A stretch of 61,560 nt of DNA from positions 252,101 through 313,660 of the forward strand of contig JAPLDF010000068.1 of NCBI GenBank assembly GCA_026391835.1, read 5' to 3'. Shown in pieces: positions 34,401 to 42,842 of the stretch. Each line of letters opens with the position of its first letter. Position 1 is the first letter of the stretch. The notes under the pieces were generated by a model. That model was given only the letters and a program-made list of their open reading frames with translations. It had not been told where the DNA came from and made no database searches. A program made the position numbers and the translations under genes. Source of the stretch: Bacteroidota bacterium (GTDB lineage: Bacteria; Bacteroidota; Bacteroidia; Bacteroidales; FEN-979).

Positions 34401-37400
34401 ATTTGCAACTGTCGGATGTGGTGATTTCCAGCCTCACATTGTAGGTTCCGCCGTTGGCAAAGGTGTGCCAGATGGTCGGCGTGCTCCTGGTCTGCACCGG
34501 GGTGAGGTCATCAAAATTCCACCTGTATGTTACGATGTACCCGTGGAAAGCCGAGGAACTCATGGCATTGAACTGAACGGAGTCTCCCGCGCAGGTTGCC
34601 CCGGTGGTGGTAAAGGCCGCAAAGGGCTTGCCATAGACTTCAACAGCCCTGGTGGTATCTTTAAAACATCCAAGGTCGGTCGTAACGGTAAGCGTAACCT
34701 GGAAGGTCCCGGAGGTGGCATACGTATGGGTAACGGGTGGTGTAGGGTTGGTAAGGATGGTCATGTCGCCAAAATCCCACACCGACGTAGTAATCACACC
34801 GGCATTGGGGACAGAGGTATTCACAAAGGTCATTTCGCCACCCTGGCACTGTGGGTCAAACGTAAAATCTGCACGTGGCTTGGCATTGATGGTAACAGTT
34901 TTCGTATCGGCACTGGCAGAAATACACCCGCTGGCATTTGTCACAAACAAAGTTACTATTTTTGGCCCGGTGGTCACGTAGGTATGCACAGGGTTTGCAA
35001 CGTTGGCGGTTCCGCCGTCACCGAAGTTCCAGGCATAGGATTGTATCGGGCTTCCGCCGTTGGGCGAAGAGGTACCTGAACTGAACTGGATCGTCTGGTT
35101 AACACAGTTGGTCGGATCTACTGTAATATGAGCAACAGGTGATGGAACGCTGTTTACGTCATGGGTCACCCAGCTGAAACATCCGGCTGCAGAGGTAACG
35201 GTCAGCTTGACCGTGTGCACCGGCAGATTGTCGGCAAACGTATGGGTGACAACGGTTGGTACGGTTGCGGGAGTAAAGATATCCTGCTGGGTATCACCAT
35301 ACTCCCATTTCCACTCTACGATGGTTCCAGGGAACCCTGCAGGCATGAACGAATCGTTATAGTACGAAACATCCGAACCGATACAGTTGACCTGTGAAAA
35401 ATGGAACAGGGAAATGGGATTTGGCTCCACAAAGACACGCTGGGTGACAGAAGAGGTGCATCCGCTGTTGTTGATGATGGTAAGTGTCACATCATAATAC
35501 CCAAAGTTGCTGTAAGGATGATTCGCTATCTGTCCGATTCCGGTCTGGGTATCGCCAAAATCCCAGGAATAAGAAGCTATGTCACTTACCCCCTGTGTGT
35601 TGGAAGCGCTGGCATCGAACACGGTGGGTTGTCCCTGGCACACCTGGCTAACGGTAAACAGCGCGGTAGGCGCGGAACCGATTGTGATGTTTTTGGTGGT
35701 CGTGGTGGTGCAGTTATCCACATTGCTCACGATAAGGGTCACCGTATAGGGACCGGCAGTGGTAAAGGTGTGGCCGGGGTTCTGGGCGAAAGAAAAATTA
35801 CTTGTTCCCGAGGCCAGGTCACCAAAATCCCACGACCAGCTTGTTATCTGGCTTCCCCCGTTTTGAGCCGAATGATCGGTAAATTGTACCGACATATCCT
35901 GGCAAAGTGTGGTTGAATATAAGAAATCAGCAAAAGGTGAATATTGGATCTGGATGGGGACTGTCCGTGTTTCGGTACAGCCATCGGAGGTGATCACCTT
36001 GAGGGTAACATCGTAAGAACCGCCGGTTGCATAGGTATGCGTTGTTGTTGGACTCGGTGTTGGCGGATCATCAGGGCCATCACCAAAATTCCAGATGCGT
36101 GTCGCAATATACCCGTGCAGGGTTTGCGAATAATCAGTGAAAGTCACCACATTGCCGGCACAAACAGGCGCTGTGCTGCTGAAAGTAACAGTCGGTTTGG
36201 CGAAAACTTCCACCTGCTGGGTGATTGAATGCGTGCAACCTGCAGGAGTTGTAACGGTGAGGGTAACGGCATGTGTACCCGAAGTAAAGAAGAAATGGGT
36301 CGGGTTTGGACCAAAATCAGTAAGCCCGTCATCATATTGCCAGAACCAGGTCTGGATACCCCCTGCCGGGGTTGACAGGTCGGCAAAGACCGTCCCCGAA
36401 CTCAGGCAGGAAGAAGAAGCTGTAAACGCGGCAACCGGTTTGGGCTGGATGATGATCTGGATCACCTTGGGCACCGAAACGCAACCGTTTACATCAGTTA
36501 CGGTCAGGGTAACATCAAATGGCCCGAACGTGGTGAAATCGTGGGTAGGATTCAGCTGGGTTGACGTATTGTTTGCAATTGAGCCGGGGTCCCCGAAATT
36601 CCAGAGACGGCTGGAGATGGCAATTCCTCCGACCGTGGTGGAGTTGTCAAAGAAACTGATGGTCTGCTGTTCGCACTCATAGCCGGTATGGCTGAAATTG
36701 GCCGTGGGTTTTGCAAAATGGGTGATAATCTGCTGAAGCGCAGAAATACAGCCATCAGAGGTGGTAATCGTCAGGGTCACCTGGTGTGACGTCTGGTTGT
36801 CATTGTAAAGATGAACGACCAGTGGGCCACTGCCCGTGGTGAGGTCTCCGAAGTCCCACGACCAGCTTGTGATCGATGCGGTGGAACCAAGGGTGGTGGG
36901 AATATATGCGTCGCTGTAAAAGGTTATCGACGAATTCTCGCAGGATGCAGTTGTAAAGTGGAACAGTGCTACTGCTTTGGGATTGACCATCACCTGCTGG
37001 GTCAACGAATGTGAACAACCATTGGAATTGGTTACCGTAAGGGTTACCGGGTGAAGCCCTGCCACGGGGAAAATATAGCTCGGCGAGGGTGAAGGCGATG
37101 TGATACCTCCCCCAAAATCCCACAGATAAGTCATCGTTCCCGGGGCATTGACCACGGAAAGATCGGTAAATACCGTCGGATCGCCTTCGCAAACCGTAGT
37201 GAAAGAGAAAAGGGCATCAGGCAGTTTGTTGACAGTTACATCCTTTTCAAAGATCGTACTTACGCAGTTGTTCGATGTTTTGACAACCAGGGTGACCCGG
37301 TATGTTCCGTCAAGCGCATAAGTGTGTGTCGGGTTTTCGGTAAAAGCTGTATTGTTGGGAGGGTTGTCTCCGAAATTCCAGGACCATTCGATGATCGGGC

Positions 37401-40400
37401 CTCCGCCATTGGGATCCGACAGGCTCTGGAACTGTACCGGCTGTCCGGCACACTGGTTTGTCCCCAGCAACGTGGTAAAACTGGCAACAGGTGCAGGCAG
37501 CAGGTTGACATTGATGACGATCTCATTCACACAGCCATAGGTGTTGGTGACTGTCAGGTGAACCGGCCATGAATAGGTGCCCAGTACAACCGGGAACCTG
37601 TGCTGTACATTCGGGTTGCCGCCGAAAAGGATGGTCTCGGGATCTGGTGTGGTACCATCGCCCCAAGTCCATACCCAGGATGTGATATGATCGCCTGCCG
37701 GGCCTCCGGGTACCGACTGGTCGGTAAAAGAAACCAGGTCGCCTTCGCAGGTCGGGCTGGAATAGGTAAATCCGGCCGTGGGAGACGGAACCACATTGAT
37801 ATCTTTGGACAGGGAGTTGGTACATCCGTGGATGTCGGTAACCGTAAGGGTGGTCGTATGGATCCCTGTCGCTGATGCCAGGTAGGCATGTGTGGTGCTG
37901 ATGGGATCATGAGAAACCGGCAGTCCGTCACCGAAATCCCAGGTCCAGTTGGCGATCGTAAGCGGATCCATGCCAGTTGACTGGAACGTAACGATCTGTC
38001 CGGCACAGGCTACTGTGGGGATCGTGTAACCGATTGGGATCGGGGGGTTGATCGTCACAGGAAGGGTTTTAACAGGGCTTTCGCAATCCTGCAGGTTCTC
38101 TTTTACCCTGAGGGTTACATTGTACACAGCTTTGCCGCCATTTGCCAGCATGGTAAAGGTATGTGACGGGTTCATCACCGTGGAAGTATTGTTGGGTGCC
38201 GAAAGCGGGTCGTCAAAATCCCAGGCCCACTGGTAGATCGTTCCCGGAGGGGTTGAGTTTGAGTAGGAGCCATCGGTAAAATAAACGGTCTCACCGCTGC
38301 AGGCCTCGCCCTGGTGCATGTGCAGGGGATCGCTGAACCAGGTAAAGGTAGCCGTCGGAGCTTCGAAAATGTTCACCAATACAGAGAAAGTTACTTCCAG
38401 CGGGGTACCCAGGTTCAACACCCTGGTAACCGTGTAAGGGCCCGGAGCTGCATAGGTATGGGTCGGGTTGCCGGGTACCGCAGGCGGAACAAGATGCAGG
38501 ATCGCCGATCCATCGCCGAAATCCCAGTCTTCGGTAGAGATCAGGCCGCCCGGGGGGCAGGGAATGAACTGAACAATGGCGTCCTGGCACTGAATGGGTG
38601 GGTTTGCGGTGAAGCAGGCGGCGGGGGGGGAACCGAGCACCAGGTCATGTGTAATGATGCTGGAACAGCCGGTCAGCATATCGATGGCGGTGCACTTTGC
38701 CGTGTAGGCGCCGGGCCCGGGATACGTATGGGTGATGGGTGATCCGAAACCGTTGGTTCCGTCGCCGAATTCCCACAGCACATTGTTGTTGACATTTTGC
38801 GCTGGATCAATCTGTGCGGTAAAAATCTGTTGATACATCGTAACTCCCTGTATCATGCTGAATTCGATGAATGGGTGGGGCGAAATTACGAGAGCGTTGG
38901 TGGCGGTAAGCGCTTTCGTATTGGCACAACCAGCCTGGTTTGTTACTGTAAGCGATACAAGGTAACTGCCTGGTCCTGTAAAAAGATGCGTCGGATTGGC
39001 ATCAATGGAGGTAGGATTTGGCGAAGTAGGATCATTGAAATCCCATAAATACGATGCAATGGGAGTACCTGTTAAGGGTGAACTTAAACTTGAGTTGAAT
39101 TGAACCGCATCACCGGTACAGGTGACTATAGGATAAGTAAAATCAGCCTTGGGGGATGGCTGGGCCAGAATCGGAACGGCAATGGTGGTATTATCGCAGC
39201 CGTTGGAATTCAGAACTTTAAGTGTTACATTGTGCTGGACCAGGTCGGTAAACACGTGCGTTACTGTTGCCGGCGGCGGGATTCCCGGAGGTATAGTGCT
39301 GTAGTGTGTTGAGGGAGTGCCGTCGTCCCAGTTCCACCACCAGTCGGTAATGGTACCGATACTTGGCAGCGAGTTATCCGTAAAAGGAGCAGGCTCGTTT
39401 ACACAGGTTTGTGCAAAGGAAAATGCAGCCACCGGGATGGTATTGGGAACATCGATGGTAATGGATTTGCTGACCGTACAGTTAATCGTATTGACCAGGG
39501 TTACCGTAACAGTTCGTGTTGCAGGTGATGTGTAGGTATGTGTGGTGGTCAGCTGGGGAATTGTCCCCGGAATAAGCGGGTAATGCTGGGTGGTTCCATC
39601 GCCAAAATCCCAGTCCACGTAAAGAAATGTCTCGCTTGTGGGCATCAGGGTCGGGAGGCTTCCCACAGCGCTGAATGAAAATGGCTGGTTCAGGCAATTT
39701 GGAGTGGCTGGTATGTCGAGGACCACTACCGGTTTGTATTTATCAGGATCAACATAAACGAAATCGGTGATCTCATCTTCCCAGGTGCGTGTGGCGATTA
39801 ACTTTGTGACTTTATGGTTAACTTCATAAGTAACTCCGGGTGTGGCCGGGAAATTAATTTTAACGGAATTGGGACCGACAGGAGTGATATTCGTTGTGAG
39901 CCAGGGACCCTGCGGGCTGTAAACACGATATTTCCATTCATAGTTGATCGAAGGGTCTTCGGGAGGATATTTTCCATCGCCTGTTGCAGTAAAGTTCACT
40001 TCATTATAATAACAACCATGGGCGGCATCAAATTCATAATAAAAATACGCGGCAAGCATCGGTTTCACAAGCACGGCTAGCGGGGGAGTTACAGCAACCG
40101 CAGCGCAGCCGTTTCCTGTAATTCCTTCACTGAGTTCAATCTGATAATCACCGGGAGTGAACCAAACCTGGTCGAGTTCGCCTGTGAAATTGGTTGTAAC
40201 CACGGGTATTCCCACGGGAAGCCCTCCCTGAAGTTCAGTAACCTTCCATGTGTAGTAATGACCTGTTACCAAAGGGGAGAAATATTTGACCGGGGTTGCA
40301 CTTGCACCTACCACATCAGGACCCGTAATAATGGGATGGGTATCCGGACATTGGGCAATTGCCCCTATCCCTGATGAAAGGAAGAGTACCGCGAGAAAAA

Positions 40401-40425
40401 TAAGGCGTATAAATCGATGGAACAT
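31459..40425 (-). CDS. Giant PKD-repeat surface protein with type B T9SS signal
   Basis: This 2988-residue exported protein has a signal peptide ending near GAIAQ. By eye I count about 30 PKD-like units, each about 90 residues and marked by a core such as SWSWDFGD, YLWDFND or WNFGDPGS, followed by a Y/F-x-x-x-G-x-Y/H-x-V-x-L-x-V strand. PKD domains are beta-sandwiches that act as stiff spacers or adhesive modules. The C-terminus has the gliding-motility-type sorting domain: YVPNAFSPSS, VTVFDIWGHLMWES, GWDGTFEG, MPQGNYMWKI and terminal GSVTLIR. The protein resembles SprB-like adhesins in organisation. The ATG is at 40425. It is co-oriented with, and 18 nt upstream of, the PorP/SprF gene, probably its dedicated partner. 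The ligand is unknown. Confidence 0.94.
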   Translation of the reverse strand: MFHRFIRLIFLAVLFLSSGIGAIAQCPDTHPIITGPDVVGASATPVKYFSPLVTGHYYTWKVTELQGGLPVGIPVVTTNFTGELDQVWFTPGDYQIELSEGITGNGCAAVAVTPPLAVLVKPMLAAYFYYEFDAAHGCYYNEVNFTATGDGKYPPEDPSINYEWKYRVYSPQGPWLTTNITPVGPNSVKINFPATPGVTYEVNHKVTKLIATRTWEDEITDFVYVDPDKYKPVVVLDIPATPNCLNQPFSFSAVGSLPTLMPTSETFLYVDWDFGDGTTQHYPLIPGTIPQLTTTHTYTSPATRTVTVTLVNTINCTVSKSITIDVPNTIPVAAFSFAQTCVNEPAPFTDNSLPSIGTITDWWWNWDDGTPSTHYSTIPPGIPPPATVTHVFTDLVQHNVTLKVLNSNGCDNTTIAVPILAQPSPKADFTYPIVTCTGDAVQFNSSLSSPLTGTPIASYLWDFNDPTSPNPTSIDANPTHLFTGPGSYLVSLTVTNQAGCANTKALTATNALVISPHPFIEFSMIQGVTMYQQIFTAQIDPAQNVNNNVLWEFGDGTNGFGSPITHTYPGPGAYTAKCTAIDMLTGCSSIITHDLVLGSPPAACFTANPPIQCQDAIVQFIPCPPGGLISTEDWDFGDGSAILHLVPPAVPGNPTHTYAAPGPYTVTRVLNLGTPLEVTFSVLVNIFEAPTATFTWFSDPLHMHQGEACSGETVYFTDGSYSNSTPPGTIYQWAWDFDDPLSAPNNTSTVMNPSHTFTMLANGGKAVYNVTLRVKENLQDCESPVKTLPVTINPPIPIGYTIPTVACAGQIVTFQSTGMDPLTIANWTWDFGDGLPVSHDPISTTHAYLASATGIHTTTLTVTDIHGCTNSLSKDINVVPSPTAGFTYSSPTCEGDLVSFTDQSVPGGPAGDHITSWVWTWGDGTTPDPETILFGGNPNVQHRFPVVLGTYSWPVHLTVTNTYGCVNEIVINVNLLPAPVASFTTLLGTNQCAGQPVQFQSLSDPNGGGPIIEWSWNFGDNPPNNTAFTENPTHTYALDGTYRVTLVVKTSNNCVSTIFEKDVTVNKLPDALFSFTTVCEGDPTVFTDLSVVNAPGTMTYLWDFGGGITSPSPSPSYIFPVAGLHPVTLTVTNSNGCSHSLTQQVMVNPKAVALFHFTTASCENSSITFYSDAYIPTTLGSTASITSWSWDFGDLTTGSGPLVVHLYNDNQTSHQVTLTITTSDGCISALQQIITHFAKPTANFSHTGYECEQQTISFFDNSTTVGGIAISSRLWNFGDPGSIANNTSTQLNPTHDFTTFGPFDVTLTVTDVNGCVSVPKVIQIIIQPKPVAAFTASSSCLSSGTVFADLSTPAGGIQTWFWQYDDGLTDFGPNPTHFFFTSGTHAVTLTVTTPAGCTHSITQQVEVFAKPTVTFSSTAPVCAGNVVTFTDYSQTLHGYIATRIWNFGDGPDDPPTPSPTTTHTYATGGSYDVTLKVITSDGCTETRTVPIQIQYSPFADFLYSTTLCQDMSVQFTDHSAQNGGSQITSWSWDFGDLASGTSNFSFAQNPGHTFTTAGPYTVTLIVSNVDNCTTTTTKNITIGSAPTALFTVSQVCQGQPTVFDASASNTQGVSDIASYSWDFGDTQTGIGQIANHPYSNFGYYDVTLTIINNSGCTSSVTQRVFVEPNPISLFHFSQVNCIGSDVSYYNDSFMPAGFPGTIVEWKWEYGDTQQDIFTPATVPTVVTHTFADNLPVHTVKLTVTSAAGCFSWVTHDVNSVPSPVAHITVDPTNCVNQTIQFSSGTSSPNGGSPIQSYAWNFGDGGTANVANPVHTYVTTGPKIVTLFVTNASGCISASADTKTVTINAKPRADFTFDPQCQGGEMTFVNTSVPNAGVITTSVWDFGDMTILTNPTPPVTHTYATSGTFQVTLTVTTDLGCFKDTTRAVEVYGKPFAAFTTTGATCAGDSVQFNAMSSSAFHGYIVTYRWNFDDLTPVQTRSTPTIWHTFANGGTYNVRLEITTSDSCKSEKINPVVVKEKPMADFTYPAVRCAKMQMQFTDISQGGGGAAVSGWSWNFGDPGSGAQNISALPNPVHEFSVGNANDTVRLIVTNINGCKDTTFKVLNINDAPFALFSADTACMSSPTQFTDLSTIGTGSILAWQWDFGDPGSGIYNTSTLKNPTHKFDNQGTYFVNLQVTTSNQCVHDTTMQVIVNPKPTAMFQYTPACVGDSTQFTDLSLAPGSQIRSWLWNFGCPTCTSTDKNPKWAFPTAGNYNVKLVVTTFLGCSDSVTMVVIARKIPFADFTSSAYYCPAGKVDFQDISTATASSIADRLWTFLPGANSNIPNPSYVFPATNMTYPVTLSVTDTYGCKDDTIMNVFVKPGFTFSFTSTNECEGFATAFDTINVTPGDQLYNVSWNFGDPGSMPNNTSLLLKPTHVFSHPGTFVVKMKAYNTDNCVDSVYHDVTVYQAPKPLFGYVGKLCSDTINFSDSTLITGSGTIQSWSWDFGDVGSPTNTSILQNPYHVYGAPGIYTVKLIMESSFGCKDSITRSVQRFPCIMAGFTFNDTLCARYKVSFTDNSIPIAPPPLIQQWHWTWGDGTDTIYTVHNSPIMHTYADSGSYNVNLEIQTTVNGIPVTDDMVSKVIVRPTPNTFFSNPPTCLNQISLFRDTSKTYGLGIARWHWDFGAAVKDTSNLKNPVFTYDTAGIYNVKLVVMNKYGCKDSLTKATRIYGLPAAHYDNTAACEGDPTFFTDKSVKSDTTLWKWRWSFGDLTSFRDTSVLMNPSYRYPKTGLYDIRMIVKDHYGCIDTVDSTVKVNVTPISSFTVENNYNGKQGQVKMNNLTSGDSLSYFWNFGNGKYSNEQSPVALFTDDDTYTIQLITMNQFNCTDTTFYTYELLFKGLYVPNAFSPSSTNLGVRLFKPIGVNLKQYHVTVFDIWGHLMWESTKLDDKGMPAEGWDGTFEGVLMPQGNYMWKISALFVDDSQWEGSDIGVGTSSKTMGSVTLIR

Positions 40426-40869
40426 GTGTATAGAATTTGTAGATGATTACGCTCTGTTATGTTATACTTAAATATACGACAAAAGTTTCACTCAAAAGGT
40501 TGCCTGTCATAAAGAAATCCCGGTGATAATAAAATATCAGAGAATCTCTGAATCAACAAAGTTAATACAATATTGGCAAATTCCAACATTCGGAGACAAC
40601 CATAACACTTTTTATTTTGTCATGTTATGTAGTAGTGCACTGCCGGTGATCGTCTTTGTGGTTCTTTGCCAGGTAACTATTTAAACATCAAGCTCCGGGA
40701 ACAAAAACAATCGAAAGTGCAAACCCTTGTTATTCTGACATTTATCCGAGTCAACCTACCTGGAAACTACTTTTCGGTACAGGGCCGGGCTGGCTGCTGA
40801 AAAAAAAATGACATTGCGTGTTGATATTGAATTAAACCTTGTAATTTTGCAATTAACAATCCGGATCCC
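40426..40869. other. 444-nt divergent intergenic region
   Basis: This AT-rich region lies between the divergently transcribed giant gene and the small lipoprotein gene. It holds a good plus-strand promoter near its right end. For the minus strand only a loose TATATTTA (complement near 40480) is seen. A fragment reading GTCTTTGTGGTTCTTTG near 40650 resembles the sequence at 60840-60875. No gene or RNA was recognised. Confidence 0.6.
40821..40849 (+). promoter_or_regulatory. Bacteroidota-type promoter for the small lipoprotein gene
   Basis: TAATTTTG at 40842-40849 matches TAnnTTTG exactly. A TTGA-type -33 element begins at 40821 with an 18-nt spacer. The ATG at 40870 is 20 nt downstream. Confidence 0.6.
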
Positions 40870-41187
40870 ATGAAAAAATCAGTTCTTGCCATTTCCGTCA
40901 TTTTATTCGCCGCACTGCTGGCGATGTCTGCCTGCTCCAAAAAAACGACTGCCGATCCATGTTCAGGGACCGGGATATTGAACATTTCAAATAAACTCGA
41001 CTCCACCCTGTCTGTTAAGATATTGGAAACAAATAACATCACAAGTATTAAAAAAGATTTTACCCTCCCCTTTTCATTGCCTGGCAACCAACCTTACACG
41101 ATCTCTATCGACGGTCCTCAATATCATAAAGATACAACAATTATGATACTGTTCTGCGACAACAAGATGTTTGTCGTACAAAAGTAG
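40870..41187 (+). CDS. Small lipoprotein of unknown function
   Basis: This 105-residue protein has an N-terminal signal with the lipobox LAMSAC (Cys22), so it is probably a lipid-anchored envelope protein. The mature part has no recognised domain. It reads as beta-rich (ILNISNKLDSTLSVKILE, PYTISIDGPQYHKD) with a Cys pair (Cys34 region and FCDN) that might form a disulfide. It is transcribed from its own promoter and ends 4 nt from the stop of the convergent gene. Confidence 0.7.
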   Translation: MKKSVLAISVILFAALLAMSACSKKTTADPCSGTGILNISNKLDSTLSVKILETNNITSIKKDFTLPFSLPGNQPYTISIDGPQYHKDTTIMILFCDNKMFVVQK

Positions 41188-41191
41188 CGGG

Positions 41192-42760
41192 CTATTTTTC
41201 AAACCGCAGTTTACTGAAATAGAAAACCAGTCTCTTGTTATTCGCTTCAAGTGCTATGTTTTTAATATCTTGGTAACCATAGCTCAGGAAGTAATTTCCA
41301 TACCAGTGAAGCAGGGTTCCTTTTGTTTCAGCGAGCAGTTTATCATCGGGATTTAGCAACTCAATTCCTGAAAAATCAAGTTTTTCTACGACAGTGCTGT
41401 CCCGGATGATCTTTGAGCCGATCTTTCCGTCACTTACATAACATAACACAAGGTCATTGCCTGAAGGATACATGACTACCTTAGGCGTCAGGTCGAATGA
41501 CACCAGGTTCCTCATCTCAATATAATTATCCCACAACAGTTTACCCTCAGGATCAAACCCAGCCACAACCGTATTATAAAACCGGTACCCGTCAAACACG
41601 GAATAACTGTTGGTATAAGGGCGTCCGTAGAAGTCAAAATCGGTAAAGCTCTCCGTATGATACTGCGGTGAAAAAAATTCAGCTGTCAAGATGCATTGAT
41701 TATCCTTTACAATGATTTCATGCATCAATACGGAATAATCCAGCGAGTATTCAGAAAGGGATTTCTTTTTCTTCAGCGCCTTCTTTTTCAGGTTCATGAT
41801 ATCATTTTCACCGACAATAGAGCTGGCATGGTGCAGTTCAAGGAAGTTGTAAAAACTGATCGACTTTTGGGTTGTTCCGCGTACCGGGCTCGCAAAAAAA
41901 CCAGTTGACTCGTCAACAGTCCTGTTTTTCTGGGCTGAGCCTGAAAAGCCCTGTCCATAACTGCCCAGGATCATTTCAGCACCTGGGAACCCAGCCACCT
42001 TCACCTGGGTCAGGGTGCGCTCACTTGCCTGTGTTCCTACCAGGACCTCGCGCATGATGGTGCCATTCGTATCATACCGGACCAGGTAATACTCCGTATT
42101 TTTTTTGGTTACCTGCCTGCCAACAATGGCTGATAATGTAACTGAGGCCGTATCTGGTTTCATCCACAGAACTGCTATCTGATTGCCATTCCCAAGTGAA
42201 AATTCTTTGTTGATACCTTTTTTCAGCCGGATATTCACTATTTTTCCGGCCTGCCCCCTCACATTAACACCAAGCCAGGCAAGGCCCTTCTCAACACCAA
42301 AGGCATCCACAACCGCCCCGGGTTCAATTGTCCCGGTATTCAGGACCATGGTCCCGTTTTGCTGAACAATTCGCAGTATCTCAAAATAATTCTCCGGATT
42401 CTTCGATTTTCCGGCATGTCCGAACAGCAGTGCCGAAGTATCCTTCCAGTTTTGATAAAACCGGTAATCCTGGTCGCCGAAAAGTGGCACACTTTTCACC
42501 CATACCTGTTGCAGGTTTGTGTCATAACAGGTAAAATACCATTTCACACGGGCATCCTCCGTAGTTTCCTGGCTTCTGAAAAACATGATAAGTCCGTTTG
42601 TGCCGCATGGGATGATCCGGTAGGTCTCATTTACCGACCGGGCAGGAATTTCAATTCGCAGGGGCTTATCGGGATAACTGTTGTCAGCAGGTTTTTGGGA
42701 TATTGCCGTTATTCCGGGAAAACCGGCCAGGATGAATAGGAGAATTGTGAGTCGCCACAT
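41192..42760 (-). CDS. Exported protein of unknown function, possibly propeller-like
   Basis: This 522-residue protein has an N-terminal signal peptide (LTILLFILAGFPGITAISQ). The mature part is rich in short beta-strand segments with repeated aromatic pairs (WYFTCYDTNLQQVWVKSV, YYLVRYDTNGTIMREV, TVVAGFDPEGKLLWDNY). These resemble WD/PQQ-like propeller blades in which a reading and its formatted value alternate. A lysine-rich run (NLKKKALKKKKSLSE) lies near residue 330. No T9SS signal or lipobox is present. I do not recognise the family. It ends 4 nt from the convergent lipoprotein gene, with a terminator-separated T9SS gene upstream. Confidence 0.65.
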   Translation of the reverse strand: MWRLTILLFILAGFPGITAISQKPADNSYPDKPLRIEIPARSVNETYRIIPCGTNGLIMFFRSQETTEDARVKWYFTCYDTNLQQVWVKSVPLFGDQDYRFYQNWKDTSALLFGHAGKSKNPENYFEILRIVQQNGTMVLNTGTIEPGAVVDAFGVEKGLAWLGVNVRGQAGKIVNIRLKKGINKEFSLGNGNQIAVLWMKPDTASVTLSAIVGRQVTKKNTEYYLVRYDTNGTIMREVLVGTQASERTLTQVKVAGFPGAEMILGSYGQGFSGSAQKNRTVDESTGFFASPVRGTTQKSISFYNFLELHHASSIVGENDIMNLKKKALKKKKSLSEYSLDYSVLMHEIIVKDNQCILTAEFFSPQYHTESFTDFDFYGRPYTNSYSVFDGYRFYNTVVAGFDPEGKLLWDNYIEMRNLVSFDLTPKVVMYPSGNDLVLCYVSDGKIGSKIIRDSTVVEKLDFSGIELLNPDDKLLAETKGTLLHWYGNYFLSYGYQDIKNIALEANNKRLVFYFSKLRFEK

Positions 42761-42790
42761 GAAAAAGATGCTTCTGAGTCACAAAAGTAG

Positions 42791-42823
42791 AAAAAAAAAG
42801 GTCGCCTTGTTTGAGGCGACCTT
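42791..42823 (-). terminator. Intrinsic terminator of the type A T9SS gene
   Basis: The stem AAGGTCGCCT/AGGCGACCTT (42798-42807 with 42814-42823) has a 6-nt loop. On the minus strand it is followed by a run of about nine T (42791-42799). It lies 20 nt after the stop at 42843. Confidence 0.88.
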
Positions 42824-42842
42824 CCTTTGATGGAATAAAATA

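Noticed and set aside
32437-40080. Many plus-strand open frames of 60-240 codons across the giant PKD gene
   Set aside because: They are shadows created by the repetitive composition; each overlaps PKD units read without a break on the minus strand.
40426-40869. Possible tRNA or structured RNA in the long divergent gap
   Set aside because: No cloverleaf or conserved T-arm sequence could be found by eye and no strong hairpin is present.
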